A DNA stretch of 64,000 nt from Saccharibacillus sacchari DSM 19268 (GTDB taxonomy: Bacteria > Bacillota > Bacilli > Paenibacillales > Paenibacillaceae), in NCBI RefSeq assembly GCF_000585395.1, contig NZ_KK073875.1, forward strand, positions 4,970,274 to 5,034,273, read 5' to 3'. The position numbers and the translations under genes are program-made. A model generated the notes under the pieces. That model was not told the origin of the DNA and ran no database searches. It worked only from the letters and a program-made list of their open reading frames with translations. This document shows, one piece after another, positions 1 to 9,491 of this stretch. Each line of letters starts with the position of its first letter. The first letter of the stretch is position 1.

Positions 1-106
1 GATGCTGCGCGAAATCGGTAATGCCGAGACGCAGATTGCCGTTAGCCAGCTTTTCCACCCATTCATGATCCTTGGTATAGTACAGACCTGCTTTCACTTC
101 GCTCAT
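1..106 (-). CDS. gcvH: Glycine cleavage system H protein, N-terminal fragment
   Basis: The minus strand encodes about 35 residues that run off the left edge of the window. The start is [20 protein letters not shown] and it continues to GITDFAQH, the typical opening of the lipoyl carrier H protein. H protein shuttles the aminomethyl group between the P, T and L proteins of glycine cleavage in the cytoplasm. The lipoylated lysine lies outside the window. A GGAG lies 11 bases before the ATG. The gene diverges from gcvT-gcvPA-gcvPB, which fits its role, but it does not share the riboswitch leader. Confidence 0.9.
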   Translation of the reverse strand, partial: MSEVKAGLYYTKDHEWVEKLANGNLRLGITDFAQH

Positions 107-189
107 CGTCTACTTCGCTCCATTTCGCTGTATTGCCGAACATTCGGCATATTTAAAGTTTTGCTTGTTCGGGAATTTTCCGCGCTTTT

Positions 190-218
190 AGCTTAAAGCA
201 GCCTATTTGGCGTGTCAA
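190..218 (-). promoter_or_regulatory. Candidate sigma-A promoter of gcvH
   Basis: On the minus strand, TTGACA is followed after 17 bases by TAAGCT. The -35 is perfect and the -10 is weak. It lies about 85 bases upstream of the gcvH start and diverges from the riboswitch operon promoter. Confidence 0.5.
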
Positions 219-256
219 TGTTCCTCACAATATTTTTGGTAAAATTCAAACTTTTG

Positions 257-285
257 TTGACAACACACAGGCGCATCCCTTAATA
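257..285 (+). promoter_or_regulatory. Candidate sigma-A promoter of the gcvT operon
   Basis: TTGACA is followed after 17 bases by TTAATA, about 75 bases upstream of the first conserved riboswitch segment. The position fits a transcript that starts just before the tandem glycine aptamers. Confidence 0.6.
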
Positions 286-349
286 ATTAGGATAAAGCAT
301 TTGATCCGCATTTGGCAAAAAACGAACGTTGCATCATATTCGCATAGGC

Positions 350-580
350 GAATGAAAGCATAGGGAGAGAGTACCGGACGCTTACGCGATCGCGGGTACC
401 GCCGAAGGAGTAAGCCGGATCGATGGATCGCGGTGAATCTCTCAGGCAAAAGGACCTTTGCCGGACGCCACTCTGGAGAGCATCCGCGCGTTAAGCTTAG
501 GCCAATGCCTGACACGCTGGCGGATCACCCAAGGGGAAACCTGCTTCAAGGCGGGGTAACTCTCAGGTATCAAGGACAGA
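350..580 (+). ncRNA. Tandem glycine riboswitch
   Basis: Two consecutive aptamer-like modules are visible. Each carries the characteristic core: GGAGAGA...GCCGAAGGAGTAA...AATCTCTCAGGCAAAAGGAC for the first, and CACCCAAGGGGAAACC...AACTCTCAGGTATCAAGGAC for the second. This is the classic two-aptamer glycine sensor found ahead of gcvT operons in Bacillales. It is followed directly by an intrinsic terminator that shares the AAGGACA segment of the second aptamer. That arrangement suits a glycine-activated ON switch. The limits are approximate. Confidence 0.95.
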
Positions 581-651
581 GCCCTTACGACTGGACCCTT
601 CTTCCCCTTTTGGCGGGAAAGGGGTCGGTCTTTGGGCACCTGTCCTTTTTT
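573..651 (+). terminator. Riboswitch expression-platform terminator
   Basis: GGACAGAGCCC at the left pairs with GGGCACCTGTCC at the right, with an inner GACCCnTTCCCC/GGGGTC hairpin, and a run of six T follows. The left arm overlaps the 3' side of the second glycine aptamer, so ligand binding should compete with terminator formation. Confidence 0.8.
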
Positions 652-697
652 GTTGATCGCGAACACCAAATTCGATTCACAAGGAGACTTTGAAACG

Positions 698-1849
698 ATG
701 ACTTCTCTCAAGCGAACCCCGCTCTACCCTCTGTATGCGGAAACCGGCGAGCCGCGCTGCATCGACTTCGGCGGTTGGGAGCTGCCCGTACAATTCCATG
801 GCATTCAAAAAGAACACGAAGCGGTACGCGAGCGTGCAGGACTGTTCGACGTATCGCACATGGGCGAATTTATTCTGAGCGGCGAAGGCGTGCGCGACTT
901 CCTTTCCCGACTGACGACAGGCGATATTCATTCTTTGGAGGTCGGTCAAGCTCTCTACACCTTCATGTGCTACGAGAACGGCGGGGTTGTGGATGATCTG
1001 CTGGTGTACCAGATTCGCGAAGGTCATTTTATGTTGGTCGTCAATGCGGGAAATATCGAGAAGGATGCGGCATGGATACTCTCGCATAAGCCCGAGTCTA
1101 TCAATTTCCGCGACGTTTCCGAAGGCACCGCGCTGATCGCGCTGCAAGGCCCGGCTGCTTTGCAGATTCTCAAAAAGGTCTGCAACGAGCCTGCGCTCGA
1201 CGAACTCAAGCCTTTCCATTTTATCGAAACCGGCGTGTTTGAAGGCACGATGGCTCAAGTGTCTCGCACCGGCTATACCGGCGAAGACGGGTTCGAGATT
1301 TATGCCGCTCCCGAATTCGTTGCAAAAATTTGGCGCGACCTAATCGCAGCGGGCGAAGAGTTCGGTCTGCTGCCGTGCGGTCTGGGCGCACGCGATACGC
1401 TGCGCTTTGAAGCGAAACTGCCGCTATACGGTCAAGAATTATCGGCAGACATCACACCGTTCGAAGCTGGACTAGGTTACTTCGTCAAGCTGGGCAAAGG
1501 TGACTTTATCGGACGCGAAGCGCTCGCCGCCCAAAAAGAAGCGGGCATACCGCGCAAGCTGGTCGGTCTGGAAATGATCGACCGCGGCATCGCGCGTTCG
1601 CATTATCCGGTGTTTGCGGGCGATCGTCAGATCGGCGAAGTGACCACTGGAACCCAATCTCCAACGCTGAAGCGCAATCTCGCTCTGGCGCTGATCGAAG
1701 CGGAATTTGCGCCGATCGGCACGCAGGTCGAAGTCGAAATTCGCGGCAAAAAGCTGAAAGCCGAAGTGGTCAAAGCTCCTTTTTATAAAAACACGCCTGC
1801 CCATAAAGCTCTGATTCAACAATCCGAAAAGGGAGTGAACACGCCTTGA
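698..1849 (+). CDS. gcvT: Aminomethyltransferase, glycine cleavage T protein
   Basis: The 383-residue protein begins [13 protein letters not shown] and is full length for GcvT. It transfers the methylene group from aminomethylated H protein to tetrahydrofolate and releases ammonia. Family landmarks include an early GGWELPVQF segment, [21 protein letters not shown] near residue 190 and GLGARDTLR near residue 230. The ATG at 698 was chosen because AAGGAGA lies 10 bases upstream; longer in-frame starts would fall inside the terminator. It is the first gene after the glycine riboswitch and its stop overlaps the TTG start of gcvPA by four bases. Confidence 0.95.
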   Translation: MTSLKRTPLYPLYAETGEPRCIDFGGWELPVQFHGIQKEHEAVRERAGLFDVSHMGEFILSGEGVRDFLSRLTTGDIHSLEVGQALYTFMCYENGGVVDDLLVYQIREGHFMLVVNAGNIEKDAAWILSHKPESINFRDVSEGTALIALQGPAALQILKKVCNEPALDELKPFHFIETGVFEGTMAQVSRTGYTGEDGFEIYAAPEFVAKIWRDLIAAGEEFGLLPCGLGARDTLRFEAKLPLYGQELSADITPFEAGLGYFVKLGKGDFIGREALAAQKEAGIPRKLVGLEMIDRGIARSHYPVFAGDRQIGEVTTGTQSPTLKRNLALALIEAEFAPIGTQVEVEIRGKKLKAEVVKAPFYKNTPAHKALIQQSEKGVNTP

Positions 1850-3201
1850 AGAAGCACCGCTATATTCCGATGACCCAGCAGAACGAACGCGACATGCTCG
1901 CTGCCGTTGGCGCCGAAAGTATCGAAGACCTGTTCGTTGACATTCCAAAAAACGTCCGTTACGAAGGCACGCTGCCGATGTCATCCGCACTGGACGAAGC
2001 CGGTTTGCTGCGCCACATGACACAGCTAGCCGGCAAAAACGCCGACAGCGACCGCTATGCCAGCTTCCTCGGCGCGGGTCTGTACGATCATCAGGTTCCG
2101 GTCGTGATCAACCATGTCATTTCCCGCTCGGAGTTCTATACGGCGTACACGCCCTATCAACCGGAAGTCAGCCAAGGCGAGTTGCAGGCGATCTTCGAGT
2201 TCCAGTCCTACATTTGCGAATTGACGGGCATGGAAGTCGCGAATGCCAGCATGTATGACGGCGCAACGGCAATGGCTGAAGCGGCATCGCTCGCAAGTGC
2301 GGCTACCCGTCGCAAAAAGATCGTCATTGCTTCCACGGTACACCCGGAAACACGCGAAGTCGTGCGTACCTATGCTTACGGCCTCGGAATCGAAGTCGTC
2401 GAAGTCGGATTTCATAACGGCGTAACCGATCTGGGTAAATTGGAATCGTTGATCGACGGCGATACGGCCGCTGTGTTGGTGCAATCGCCGAACTTCTTCG
2501 GCGCGGTGGAAAACGTTCGCGCGATCGGCGAGCTGGCCCATGCGCAAAAAGGCCTGCTCGTCGTCGGCGCCAATCCGATCTCGCTTGGCCTGCTTGAAGC
2601 TCCGGGCAAGCTCGGTGCGGATATTACGGTCGGCGACGCGCAGCCGCTCGGCATCTCCGGCTCGTTCGGCGGTCCGACTTGCGGATACTTCGCGGTATCC
2701 AAAGCGCTGATGCGTAAAATTCCGGGCCGGATTGTGGGTCAAACAACGGACAAAAACGGCAAACGCGGCTTCGTACTGACGCTTCAAGCCCGCGAGCAGC
2801 ATATCCGCCGCGACAAAGCAACATCGAATATCTGCTCCAACCAAGCCCTGCTGGCGCTATCAGCTTCCGTGTACCTGTCCATTATGGGACGTCAGGGATT
2901 GATCGACGTATGCGACCTTAACCTGAAAAAGTCGCATTACGCAGCTAAGCAACTGAGTGTGATTCAAGGGGTAGAACTTGCCTTCTCCTCGCCATTCTTC
3001 AATGAATTCGCGCTGAAACTTCCTGAAGGCACCGATGTAAACGCCCTGAACGAAAAGCTGCTGGAAGAAGGCTTCATCGGCGGATACAATTTGTCCTGGG
3101 AATATCCGGAGCTAGGCTCTGTTATGTTGATTGCCGTTACGGAAAAACGTTCGAAAGAAGACATCGACCGCTTCGCGGAAATTTTGGAGGGAAGTCTATG
3201 A
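1846..3201 (+). CDS. gcvPA: Glycine dehydrogenase (decarboxylating) subunit 1
   Basis: This 451-residue protein is the N-terminal half of the split P protein used by Firmicutes. With GcvPB it forms the PLP-dependent decarboxylase that loads the aminomethyl group of glycine onto H protein. It starts with TTG at 1846 ([10 protein letters not shown]), as in Bacillus homologues, with GGGAGTG upstream and a four-base overlap with gcvT. Conserved stretches include [29 protein letters not shown] and the glycine-rich [14 protein letters not shown]. As expected for this half, the PLP lysine is absent. Translational coupling to both neighbours is likely. Confidence 0.95.
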   Translation: MKKHRYIPMTQQNERDMLAAVGAESIEDLFVDIPKNVRYEGTLPMSSALDEAGLLRHMTQLAGKNADSDRYASFLGAGLYDHQVPVVINHVISRSEFYTAYTPYQPEVSQGELQAIFEFQSYICELTGMEVANASMYDGATAMAEAASLASAATRRKKIVIASTVHPETREVVRTYAYGLGIEVVEVGFHNGVTDLGKLESLIDGDTAAVLVQSPNFFGAVENVRAIGELAHAQKGLLVVGANPISLGLLEAPGKLGADITVGDAQPLGISGSFGGPTCGYFAVSKALMRKIPGRIVGQTTDKNGKRGFVLTLQAREQHIRRDKATSNICSNQALLALSASVYLSIMGRQGLIDVCDLNLKKSHYAAKQLSVIQGVELAFSSPFFNEFALKLPEGTDVNALNEKLLEEGFIGGYNLSWEYPELGSVMLIAVTEKRSKEDIDRFAEILEGSL

Positions 3202-4703
3202 ACACGAGCCTCGATCTGACAGCGCCAACCCTTGTCGATGCTAAGGAAGATTGTGCCCTGATCTTCGAATTGAGCCAGCCGGGCCGCGTTGCTTATTCCT
3301 TGCCGGAATGCGACGTCCCGACAACCGAGGATGAAGTCTCGTCCTGGTTGCCTGACGAGTTCAAGCGCAGTGATGCAGCCGCATTGCCGGAAGTGTCTGA
3401 AGTTGATGTGATTCGCCACTATACGGGGCTATCCCGCCGCAACTTCGGCGTCGATAACGGATTTTATCCGCTCGGCTCCTGTACGATGAAATACAATCCG
3501 AAAATCAACGAAGACGTGGCTCGCTATGCCGGATTCGCTAAGATCCATCCATATCAACCCGTATCGAGCGTTCAAGGTGCACTTAAGCTGATGCACACGC
3601 TCCAAACCGATCTGGCCGCGCTGACGGGTATGGATGCGGTGACGCTTCAACCGGCAGCAGGCGCACACGGCGAATGGGCCGGCTTAATGATGATCCGCAG
3701 CTATCACGAAGCCCGCGGAGAAAAACGCACCAAAGTCATCGTTCCCGACTCCTCGCACGGCACGAACCCGGCCAGTGCGACGGTTGCCGGATTCGAGACG
3801 GTGACGATTCCTTCGAATGCTAAGGGCATGGTTGATCTGGATCTGCTGAGAGCAGCAGTCGGTTCGGATACCGCCGCGCTGATGCTGACCAACCCGAGCA
3901 CGCTGGGATTGTTCGAAGAGCAGATTGTGGAAATCGCCGAGATTGTGCACGAAGCGGGCGGTCTCCTCTATTACGATGGTGCCAACTCCAATGCGATCAT
4001 GGGCATCACGCGTCCGGGCGACATGGGCTTCGACGTCGTTCACCTTAACTTGCATAAAACGATGAGCACCCCGCACGGCGGCGGCGGTCCGGGCGCGGGC
4101 CCGGTCGGCGTCAAATCGATTCTGATCCCTTACCTCCCGGCTCCGACCATCGAGAAATTGGAAGACGGGTCTTACGATTTCGCAGCCGCTTCGCCAAATT
4201 CCATCGGCCGCGTCAAAGCCTTTTACGGCAACTTCGGCATTCTCGTTCGCGCTTATACGTATATCCGCACGTACGGTCCGGACGGCCTGCGCCGAGTATC
4301 CGAATGTGCCGTGCTGAACGCGAACTACATGATGGCCCGTTTGAAAGATTATTATGAAGTTCCGTTCGCGGGTCCATGCAAACACGAATTTGTCATGAGC
4401 GGCAGCGGCCTGAAAAAATACGGCGTCCGCACGTTGGATGTCGCGAAACGCCTGCTCGACTTCGGGTACCACCCGCCAACCATCTATTTCCCTCTAAACG
4501 TCGAAGAATGCATCATGATCGAACCGACCGAGACGGAAAGCAAAGAAACGCTCGACGGCTTTATCGACACGATGATTCGCATCGCGAAAGAAGCCGAAGA
4601 AGATCCGGAACTGCTGCTCAATGCGCCTTACACCACACCGGTCACCCGTCTCGATGAAACGAACGCCGCGCGTAAACCGGTATTGAACTGCTCTTGCAGT
4701 TAA
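3198..4703 (+). CDS. gcvPB: Glycine dehydrogenase (decarboxylating) subunit 2
   Basis: The 501-residue protein is the catalytic half of split P protein. The motif [18 protein letters not shown] places the PLP-binding lysine at about residue 287. Other family stretches are [13 protein letters not shown] and [12 protein letters not shown]. The ATG overlaps the gcvPA stop in an ATGA junction, so subunits 1 and 2 are probably made in equal amounts. The C terminus carries a short CSCS tail after an alanine-rich segment. It is the last gene of the riboswitch-controlled operon; a terminator follows at 4784. Confidence 0.95.
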   Translation: MNTSLDLTAPTLVDAKEDCALIFELSQPGRVAYSLPECDVPTTEDEVSSWLPDEFKRSDAAALPEVSEVDVIRHYTGLSRRNFGVDNGFYPLGSCTMKYNPKINEDVARYAGFAKIHPYQPVSSVQGALKLMHTLQTDLAALTGMDAVTLQPAAGAHGEWAGLMMIRSYHEARGEKRTKVIVPDSSHGTNPASATVAGFETVTIPSNAKGMVDLDLLRAAVGSDTAALMLTNPSTLGLFEEQIVEIAEIVHEAGGLLYYDGANSNAIMGITRPGDMGFDVVHLNLHKTMSTPHGGGGPGAGPVGVKSILIPYLPAPTIEKLEDGSYDFAAASPNSIGRVKAFYGNFGILVRAYTYIRTYGPDGLRRVSECAVLNANYMMARLKDYYEVPFAGPCKHEFVMSGSGLKKYGVRTLDVAKRLLDFGYHPPTIYFPLNVEECIMIEPTETESKETLDGFIDTMIRIAKEAEEDPELLLNAPYTTPVTRLDETNAARKPVLNCSCS

Positions 4704-4783
4704 GGAAGCTTTCGGTACATCAAACCTCATAGGCTATACGTTCAGGGTACGAGTAGCTTATCTATCCTTTGCGTTTTTTGCAG

Positions 4784-4824
4784 GCCACTTTTCCGGGAAA
4801 TCCGGCAAAGTGGCTTTTCTTTTT
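4784..4824 (+). terminator. Terminator after gcvPB
   Basis: GCCACTTT pairs with AAAGTGGC, with an inner CCGG/CCGG pair and a GAAAT loop. It is followed by TTTTCTTTTT. It closes the gcvT-gcvPA-gcvPB operon. The other bases between 4704 and 4931 show only a Shine-Dalgarno for def. Confidence 0.85.
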
Positions 4825-4931
4825 GTTTCCGTCGCTTCATAATAGAAAAAGGGCCGTCCGCCATGAATCGATCCGGGTGCCTATAGTGTTTTAATATCCA
4901 AATTTTCAGGAAGTCGAGGGTTGTACCGATT

Positions 4932-5525
4932 ATGTCACTCACAGATAAAGGTTACCGCATTTTGATGAAAGACGTGATCCGCGAAGGCGATCCGATTTTG
5001 CGCCGCAAGGTTGAGGAAGTAAAGTTCCCTCTTTCCGATGAAGACCGCAATGCCATGGATGCCATGATGCGCTATCTTCACGAAAGCCAAGACGATGAAC
5101 TAGCTGAAAAATACGGGCTCCGTCCGGGCGTAGGCATCTCTGCCAATCAGGTCGGCGTAGATCGTCGGATGTTCGCCGTGCTGTTTACGGACGTCATGGA
5201 AGAAGAAAATCCAACTTTGTACGAATATAAGCTGTTCAATCCGAAGATCGTCAGCCATTCCGCCGCGATGACGTATTTGCCGGACGGCGAAGGCTGTTTG
5301 TCCGTAGATCGTCCGGTCGAAGGCATCGTGCCTAGATATGAAAAGATCAAGCTAAAAGCTTACGATGAGAACGGAAAAGAACTGCTACTCAAGCTCAAAG
5401 GCTATCCGGCGATCGTGATGCAGCATGAATTGGATCATTTGAACGGCGTGATGTTCTACGATCATATCAACGAGAATGATCCGCAGGCAGAGCCGAAAGG
5501 CGTGAATATTCAGAGTTTGTGGTAG
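4932..5525 (+). CDS. def: Peptide deformylase
   Basis: This 197-residue protein removes the formyl group from the N-terminal methionine of new proteins. All three metal-site motifs are present: GVGISANQVG near residue 66, EGCLS near residue 120 and QHELDHLNG near residue 160. The length and the insertion after the first motif fit the type 2 (Gram-positive, YkrB/DefB-like) class. The ATG at 4932 has GAGGG about 10 bases upstream; MKDVIREGDPIL would be a shorter alternative. It stands alone between two terminators. Confidence 0.93.
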   Translation: MSLTDKGYRILMKDVIREGDPILRRKVEEVKFPLSDEDRNAMDAMMRYLHESQDDELAEKYGLRPGVGISANQVGVDRRMFAVLFTDVMEEENPTLYEYKLFNPKIVSHSAAMTYLPDGEGCLSVDRPVEGIVPRYEKIKLKAYDENGKELLLKLKGYPAIVMQHELDHLNGVMFYDHINENDPQAEPKGVNIQSLW

Positions 5526-5541
5526 GCGTTTGTCCGATTAC

Positions 5542-5571
5542 AAAAAGAACCGGCATCTGCCGGTTCTTTTT
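5542..5571. terminator. Bidirectional terminator after def
   Basis: A symmetrical AAAAAGAACCGGC / GCCGGTTCTTTTT hairpin with a four-base loop lies between the converging def gene and the membrane protein at 5598. It has T-runs in both directions. Confidence 0.85.
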
Positions 5572-5597
5572 GTTTACAATCAGGTAAGATGTTTGTT

Positions 5598-6023
5598 TTA
5601 TTCATATTGATCTGAGCGATGTTTATAAAAGCTACCTAAATTCATTTTTTGAATGAACCAATACCCCAGTCCGAACGTGATTCCCGAGAATAAGTAGAAG
5701 AAATAAAAAAGCTGCGCTTCAGAAGAAAATGGATGTCCTCCACCCCAAAGCAAAAGTGCCAGAAGAGTCGGAATAAAGAAAATGGCTACGCAAGCCAGAG
5801 GGTAAAGTAGCCATTTAAGACTTTTGAACTTTTTATCCACGAGATAAACCAACCCGATATATAACGGACAAGCCACGACGAGAAATCCAAAAAGAGACGT
5901 GAAAATCGTGTATCCCACATCGTGAAGAGGTTGATTATAAGCAGCATGTAAACGATATACGTAACCCAAAAATCCCGCACTGTAAGAAACAGCTCCGAGC
6001 AAAAACATCGCGAATTTAAACAT
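5598..6023 (-). CDS. Small four-helix membrane protein, unknown
   Basis: The 141-residue protein begins MFKFAMFLLGAVSYSAGFLG and has about four hydrophobic segments: roughly residues 3-22, 38-60, 70-95 and 105-125. A basic end (YKHRSDQYE) follows. A good Shine-Dalgarno (GGGAGG) precedes the ATG by six bases, which supports a real gene. I do not recognise a family or catalytic motif. It is monocistronic, convergent with def, and slightly more AT-rich than its neighbours. Confidence 0.7.
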   Translation of the reverse strand: MFKFAMFLLGAVSYSAGFLGYVYRLHAAYNQPLHDVGYTIFTSLFGFLVVACPLYIGLVYLVDKKFKSLKWLLYPLACVAIFFIPTLLALLLWGGGHPFSSEAQLFYFFYLFSGITFGLGYWFIQKMNLGSFYKHRSDQYE

Positions 6024-6138
6024 AAAATCCTCCCTTCTTTAATTATGTATCTTTTAATGTAGATCAGATCCGTTTGTTGTTGGTGTTCCAGGCAGTACTT
6101 CATTCCATACGAAGCAGTCCCTTACGTTTAATTTTAAC

Positions 6139-6169
6139 AAAAAAATCCGGCTCCCATAAGGGAACCGGA
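6139..6169 (-). terminator. Terminator of the pts operon
   Basis: On the minus strand, CCGGTTCCC pairs with GGGAGCCGG around a TTAT loop and is followed by ATTTTTTTG. It lies about 95 bases downstream of ptsI. Confidence 0.85.
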
Positions 6170-6262
6170 CGGACGCAGCTTCGGCGTGCCAAAATGCTCG
6201 GCGCGCACGCCGGAGCGACAGAGATCGTACAGTCGAAACGGTTCATGCGAAATGCGTCTAAC

Positions 6263-7975
6263 TTAGACTTGAATAGCTTCAACCAGAGCTACGACTTCTT
6301 CGGCTGTCGAGCATTCCAGTGCCTTCGCTGCCAGCTCCTGCATGTCCGCACGGGACAGTTTGGAGATTTGGCTGCGCGCCGGCAGAATGGATGTTGCGCT
6401 CATGCTGAATTCGTCGAGGCCCAGACCCAGCAGCAGCGGAATCGCGACGGAATCGCCGGCCATCTCGCCGCACATCCCTGCCCACTTGCCTTCTTTGTGC
6501 GCGGCTTTGATGACCATGTCAACAAGGCGCAGGATCGAAGGGTTGTAAGGCTGGTACAGGTACGACACGCGTTCGTTCATGCGGTCGGCAGCCATCGTGT
6601 ATTGGATCAGGTCGTTGGTGCCAATGCTGAAGAAGTCGACTTCTTTCGCGAATTGATCCGCCAGTACGGCAGTCGAAGGAATTTCGACCATGATACCGAG
6701 TTGGATGTTTTCCGCAACCGGAGTTCCTTCGTTCTTCAGGTTCTCGCGTTCTTCTTCAAGCAGCGCTTTGGCTTGGCGGAACTCGACCAGGGTCGCGATC
6801 ATCGGGAACATGATGCGCAGATCGCCGTGAACACTTGCGCGCAGCAAGGCTCTCAACTGGGTGCGGAAGATGTCCGTACGATCCAGGCACAAGCGCACCG
6901 CGCGGAAGCCCAGGAACGGATTCATTTCTTTTGGCAGTTCGAGGTAAGGAAGCTCTTTGTCGCCGCCGATATCAAGCGTGCGGACAACGACCGGTTTGCC
7001 TTCCATTTTCTCGAGTACCGTTTTGTAAGCATTGTATTGAACGTCTTCGGAAGGGAGTTTGTCGCGGCCCATGTACAGGAACTCTGTCCGGTACAGGCCT
7101 ACGCCTTCGCCGCCATTATCGAGAACGCCGGCTACGTCGTTAGGCGTGCCGATGTTGGCAGCCAGTTCAACGTGAACGCCGTCCGTCGTTACGGTCGGCT
7201 CTTCGCGCAGCTTGCGCCATTCCGCGCGCTGCTCGTCGTACTTGGCTTGCTTCTCGCGATATTCGGCAACGACTTCTTCGCTCGGGTTCACGATGACGTT
7301 GCCTTCGAGACCGTCAACGATGACCAGGTCGCCCGGCTGTACTTGCTCCAGCACGTTCTTCGTTCCGACAATTGCCGGAATTTCGAGCGAGCGGGCCATA
7401 ATAGCCGAGTGCGACGTGCGTCCGCCGATGTTCGTCGTGAAGCCTTTAACGTATTTACGGTTCAATTGAGCCGTATCCGAAGGCGTAAGGTCTTCTGCGA
7501 TCACGATGACCTCTTCGCTGATTTCGGCAGGGTTCTGCACGTTCAAGCCGAGCAAATGTCCCAGAATACGCTTTGTTACGTCTTTCATATCCGCCGCGCG
7601 TTCCTGAAGGTAAACGCTCTTCATGTTCTCGAACATGGAAACGAATTGTTTGGACGTTTCGTTCAGCGCGTAGTCGGCATTGACTTGATCATTGACGATC
7701 ATGTCTTTGACCGGGCTGATCAGCTCGGGATCGTTCAGAATCAGCAAATGCGATTCGAAGATCTCCGCTTTTTGCGCGCCGAGTTCTTTCAGCGTGTTTT
7801 CCTTGATGCGCTCCAGTTCAACCTGCGATTTCGCAAGCGCGTCGTCAAGCTTGGCGATTTCCGCTTCAGCATTTTTGACCGTTTGCTGGGTTACAGTATA
7901 ATCCGGATGCTCCAGGCGAAACGCTTTTGCGATAGCGATGCCGGCCGAAGCCGCGATTCCGGAAATATTAAGCAT
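6263..7975 (-). CDS. ptsI: Phosphoenolpyruvate-protein phosphotransferase (enzyme I)
   Basis: The 570-residue cytoplasmic enzyme takes phosphate from phosphoenolpyruvate and passes it to HPr, the first step of all PTS sugar uptake. The phosphohistidine lies in [18 protein letters not shown] near residue 190. The PEP-binding C-terminal half shows [37 protein letters not shown] and CGEMAGD. The length is normal for EI. Its ATG lies inside the last codons of ptsH (eight-base overlap), which implies translational coupling. It is the last gene of the glcT-IIBA-ptsH-ptsI group. Confidence 0.96.
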   Translation of the reverse strand: MLNISGIAASAGIAIAKAFRLEHPDYTVTQQTVKNAEAEIAKLDDALAKSQVELERIKENTLKELGAQKAEIFESHLLILNDPELISPVKDMIVNDQVNADYALNETSKQFVSMFENMKSVYLQERAADMKDVTKRILGHLLGLNVQNPAEISEEVIVIAEDLTPSDTAQLNRKYVKGFTTNIGGRTSHSAIMARSLEIPAIVGTKNVLEQVQPGDLVIVDGLEGNVIVNPSEEVVAEYREKQAKYDEQRAEWRKLREEPTVTTDGVHVELAANIGTPNDVAGVLDNGGEGVGLYRTEFLYMGRDKLPSEDVQYNAYKTVLEKMEGKPVVVRTLDIGGDKELPYLELPKEMNPFLGFRAVRLCLDRTDIFRTQLRALLRASVHGDLRIMFPMIATLVEFRQAKALLEEERENLKNEGTPVAENIQLGIMVEIPSTAVLADQFAKEVDFFSIGTNDLIQYTMAADRMNERVSYLYQPYNPSILRLVDMVIKAAHKEGKWAGMCGEMAGDSVAIPLLLGLGLDEFSMSATSILPARSQISKLSRADMQELAAKALECSTAEEVVALVEAIQV

Positions 7976-8243
7976 TGACTTCGCCCAGACCTTCTCCGAC
8001 CATAACGTCTTCCAGAGCTTTCAGAGCTTCCGCTTCTTCTTCGCCTTGAGTGATCAGAGTCAGTGTCGATCCTTTTTCCAGACCCAGGGACAGAACGCCC
8101 AAAATCGATTTCAGCGTTACGCGTTTGCCGTTAGCTTCTGCGAACGATTCAGTCGATTTGAATTTGTTAGCCGTGTTTACCAGTGCTGTTGCAGGGCGTG
8201 CGTGGATACCGTCTTCGTCTACGATTTTGAATGTTTTTTCCAT
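7968..8243 (-). CDS. ptsH: Phosphocarrier protein HPr
   Basis: This 91-residue phosphocarrier relays phosphate from enzyme I to the sugar-specific EII proteins. The phosphorylated histidine is His14 in GIHARPAT. Ser46 in [11 protein letters not shown] is the HPr kinase site that makes Gram-positive HPr a CcpA co-repressor, so carbon catabolite control is expected. GGAGG precedes the ATG. It overlaps ptsI and lies 87 bases after the IIBA gene. Confidence 0.96.
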   Translation of the reverse strand: MEKTFKIVDEDGIHARPATALVNTANKFKSTESFAEANGKRVTLKSILGVLSLGLEKGSTLTLITQGEEEAEALKALEDVMVGEGLGEVNA

Positions 8244-8330
8244 GATTGAATTCCTCCAATGTGTATGTTTGTTGGTAAAACGTTCTTACTTAACTATAGC
8301 TGACTTGTATGCACTTTGCACGTTTGCCTG

Positions 8331-9215
8331 CTATTTGAAGATTTGACTGCCTCTTGCCATGATCCGAATGATTGATGGTTCACCAGCTCGGACCGTGCCT
8401 GGCTTCAGCAGCTGTACAGCCGCTTCCCCGGGAAGGTTCATGAAGACGACAGGCGTGATGATCGAAGCCGCATGCTTCTTCACATCCTCCAAGTCAACTT
8501 CCAAGATCGGCTGCCCGGGGGCAACGCGATCTCCTTCCGCTACACATACATTAAACCCGTGACCCTTGAGTTTAACGGTATTGACGCCGATATGAACCAG
8601 AATTTCTATGCCGGCTTCCGACAAAATTCCAACGGCGTGTTTTCCCGGGAACACCGTGAGCACGGTTCCGCCAACCGGAGAGAGAATGCGTCCCGAAGAT
8701 GGGAGTACCGCAAAACCGTCACCGATCATTCGGCGGGAGAAGAACGAGTCGGGCACGCTTGAGAGATCGAGCAGCTCACCGTCGGCCGGCGAAACGATGA
8801 TGTCGCCTTCCGCCTTGTTCTTATCGATGACCTGCTGATCGGCAGTTTGTACGCTGAACGAGTCCTCATTCAGCGCGCGCTCTGCCACCATCGCTTGCAT
8901 CTGCGACTTGATCGCGTCGGAGCGAGCCCCGAGCAAGACATGAACCTCGTCATGATCCATTTCCCAAACGCCGAGCGCTCCCAACTGCCTGAGACGCTCC
9001 TTATCCACCTGACCGTTCTCGGCGACCCGAACGCGAAGCCTTGTGGTGCATGCGTCCAGATTCAATACATTATCTTGTCCGCCGAGTGCCGACAAAAGTT
9101 GTCTCGGCAGCTCGTCTGCTCCATTCGGTTTCCCGGATGAAACAAACGTTGACGCCTCACTCTTGCGGGCGCCGGAACCGGCTCGTTTCAGAAGCTCAAG
9201 CAGCTTCGTAAACAT
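8331..9215 (-). CDS. PTS glucose-type IIBA protein lacking a IIC domain
   Basis: The 294-residue soluble protein has a glucose-family IIB domain, with phosphocysteine Cys56 in NLDACTTRLRV. A IIA domain (about 135-285) follows, with the paired histidines His193 (GKHAVGI) and His208 (EILVHIGVNTVKL). There is no membrane channel (IIC), although it sits exactly where Bacillus places the full ptsG gene, between glcT and ptsH. Its first residues MFTKLLELLKRAG look like the start of PtsG proteins, so a IIC deletion is possible. The ATG at 9215 has GAGGAAG upstream. It may phosphorylate partner transporters or act as a regulator. Expression should depend on GlcT through the RAT site upstream. Confidence 0.9.
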   Translation of the reverse strand: MFTKLLELLKRAGSGARKSEASTFVSSGKPNGADELPRQLLSALGGQDNVLNLDACTTRLRVRVAENGQVDKERLRQLGALGVWEMDHDEVHVLLGARSDAIKSQMQAMVAERALNEDSFSVQTADQQVIDKNKAEGDIIVSPADGELLDLSSVPDSFFSRRMIGDGFAVLPSSGRILSPVGGTVLTVFPGKHAVGILSEAGIEILVHIGVNTVKLKGHGFNVCVAEGDRVAPGQPILEVDLEDVKKHAASIITPVVFMNLPGEAAVQLLKPGTVRAGEPSIIRIMARGSQIFK

Positions 9216-9372
9216 AGGGGCAACTTCCTCTATATTTATTCTTCCAACGAAATTTAAGCGAAAGCGCAAAAAAGGCACGAATGGCACGAGAAACAGAAGT
9301 AAATTAGCAGAACGAAACAGACATGCAGTATGCACAGTCCGATCCCTACTCGTATTTTCTTCGTTCCCGTAT

Positions 9373-9405
9373 CGATTCATGCCTGATCGTATCAGTAACA
9401 CATCG
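9373..9405 (-). promoter_or_regulatory. RAT antiterminator site for GlcT
   Basis: On the minus strand the leader of the IIBA gene contains a 33-base imperfect palindrome with TGTTACTGATACGATCAGGC at its core. From memory this is close to the ptsG ribonucleic antiterminator of Bacillus. It lies 36 bases after the -10. I could not identify the overlapping terminator with confidence; GAACGAA and TTCGTTC arms occur downstream. Confidence 0.8.
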
Positions 9406-9440
9406 CTACAAAGATCGTTTTCAGTTCGCTTACGTTCGTC

Positions 9441-9469
9441 ATTATAGCACCCGCCGAAATAGCTGGCAA
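9441..9469 (-). promoter_or_regulatory. Sigma-A promoter of the IIBA-ptsH-ptsI operon
   Basis: TTGCCA, 17 bases, then TATAAT on the minus strand, directly upstream of the RAT site. This is a near-consensus promoter, so control is probably at the level of termination. Confidence 0.8.
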
Positions 9470-9491
9470 GCCCTTGCACCGACAAACAATC

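Noticed and set aside
6074-7978. A 634-codon open frame on the plus strand opposite ptsI
   Set aside because: It is the antisense shadow of ptsI, with composition rich in Arg, Phe and Gln and no recognisable domain; enzyme I motifs are complete on the minus strand.
9216-9372. A terminator overlapping the RAT site
   Set aside because: GAACGAA/TTCGTTC and other short arms can be paired, but none ends in a good T-run, so I did not list a terminator there.
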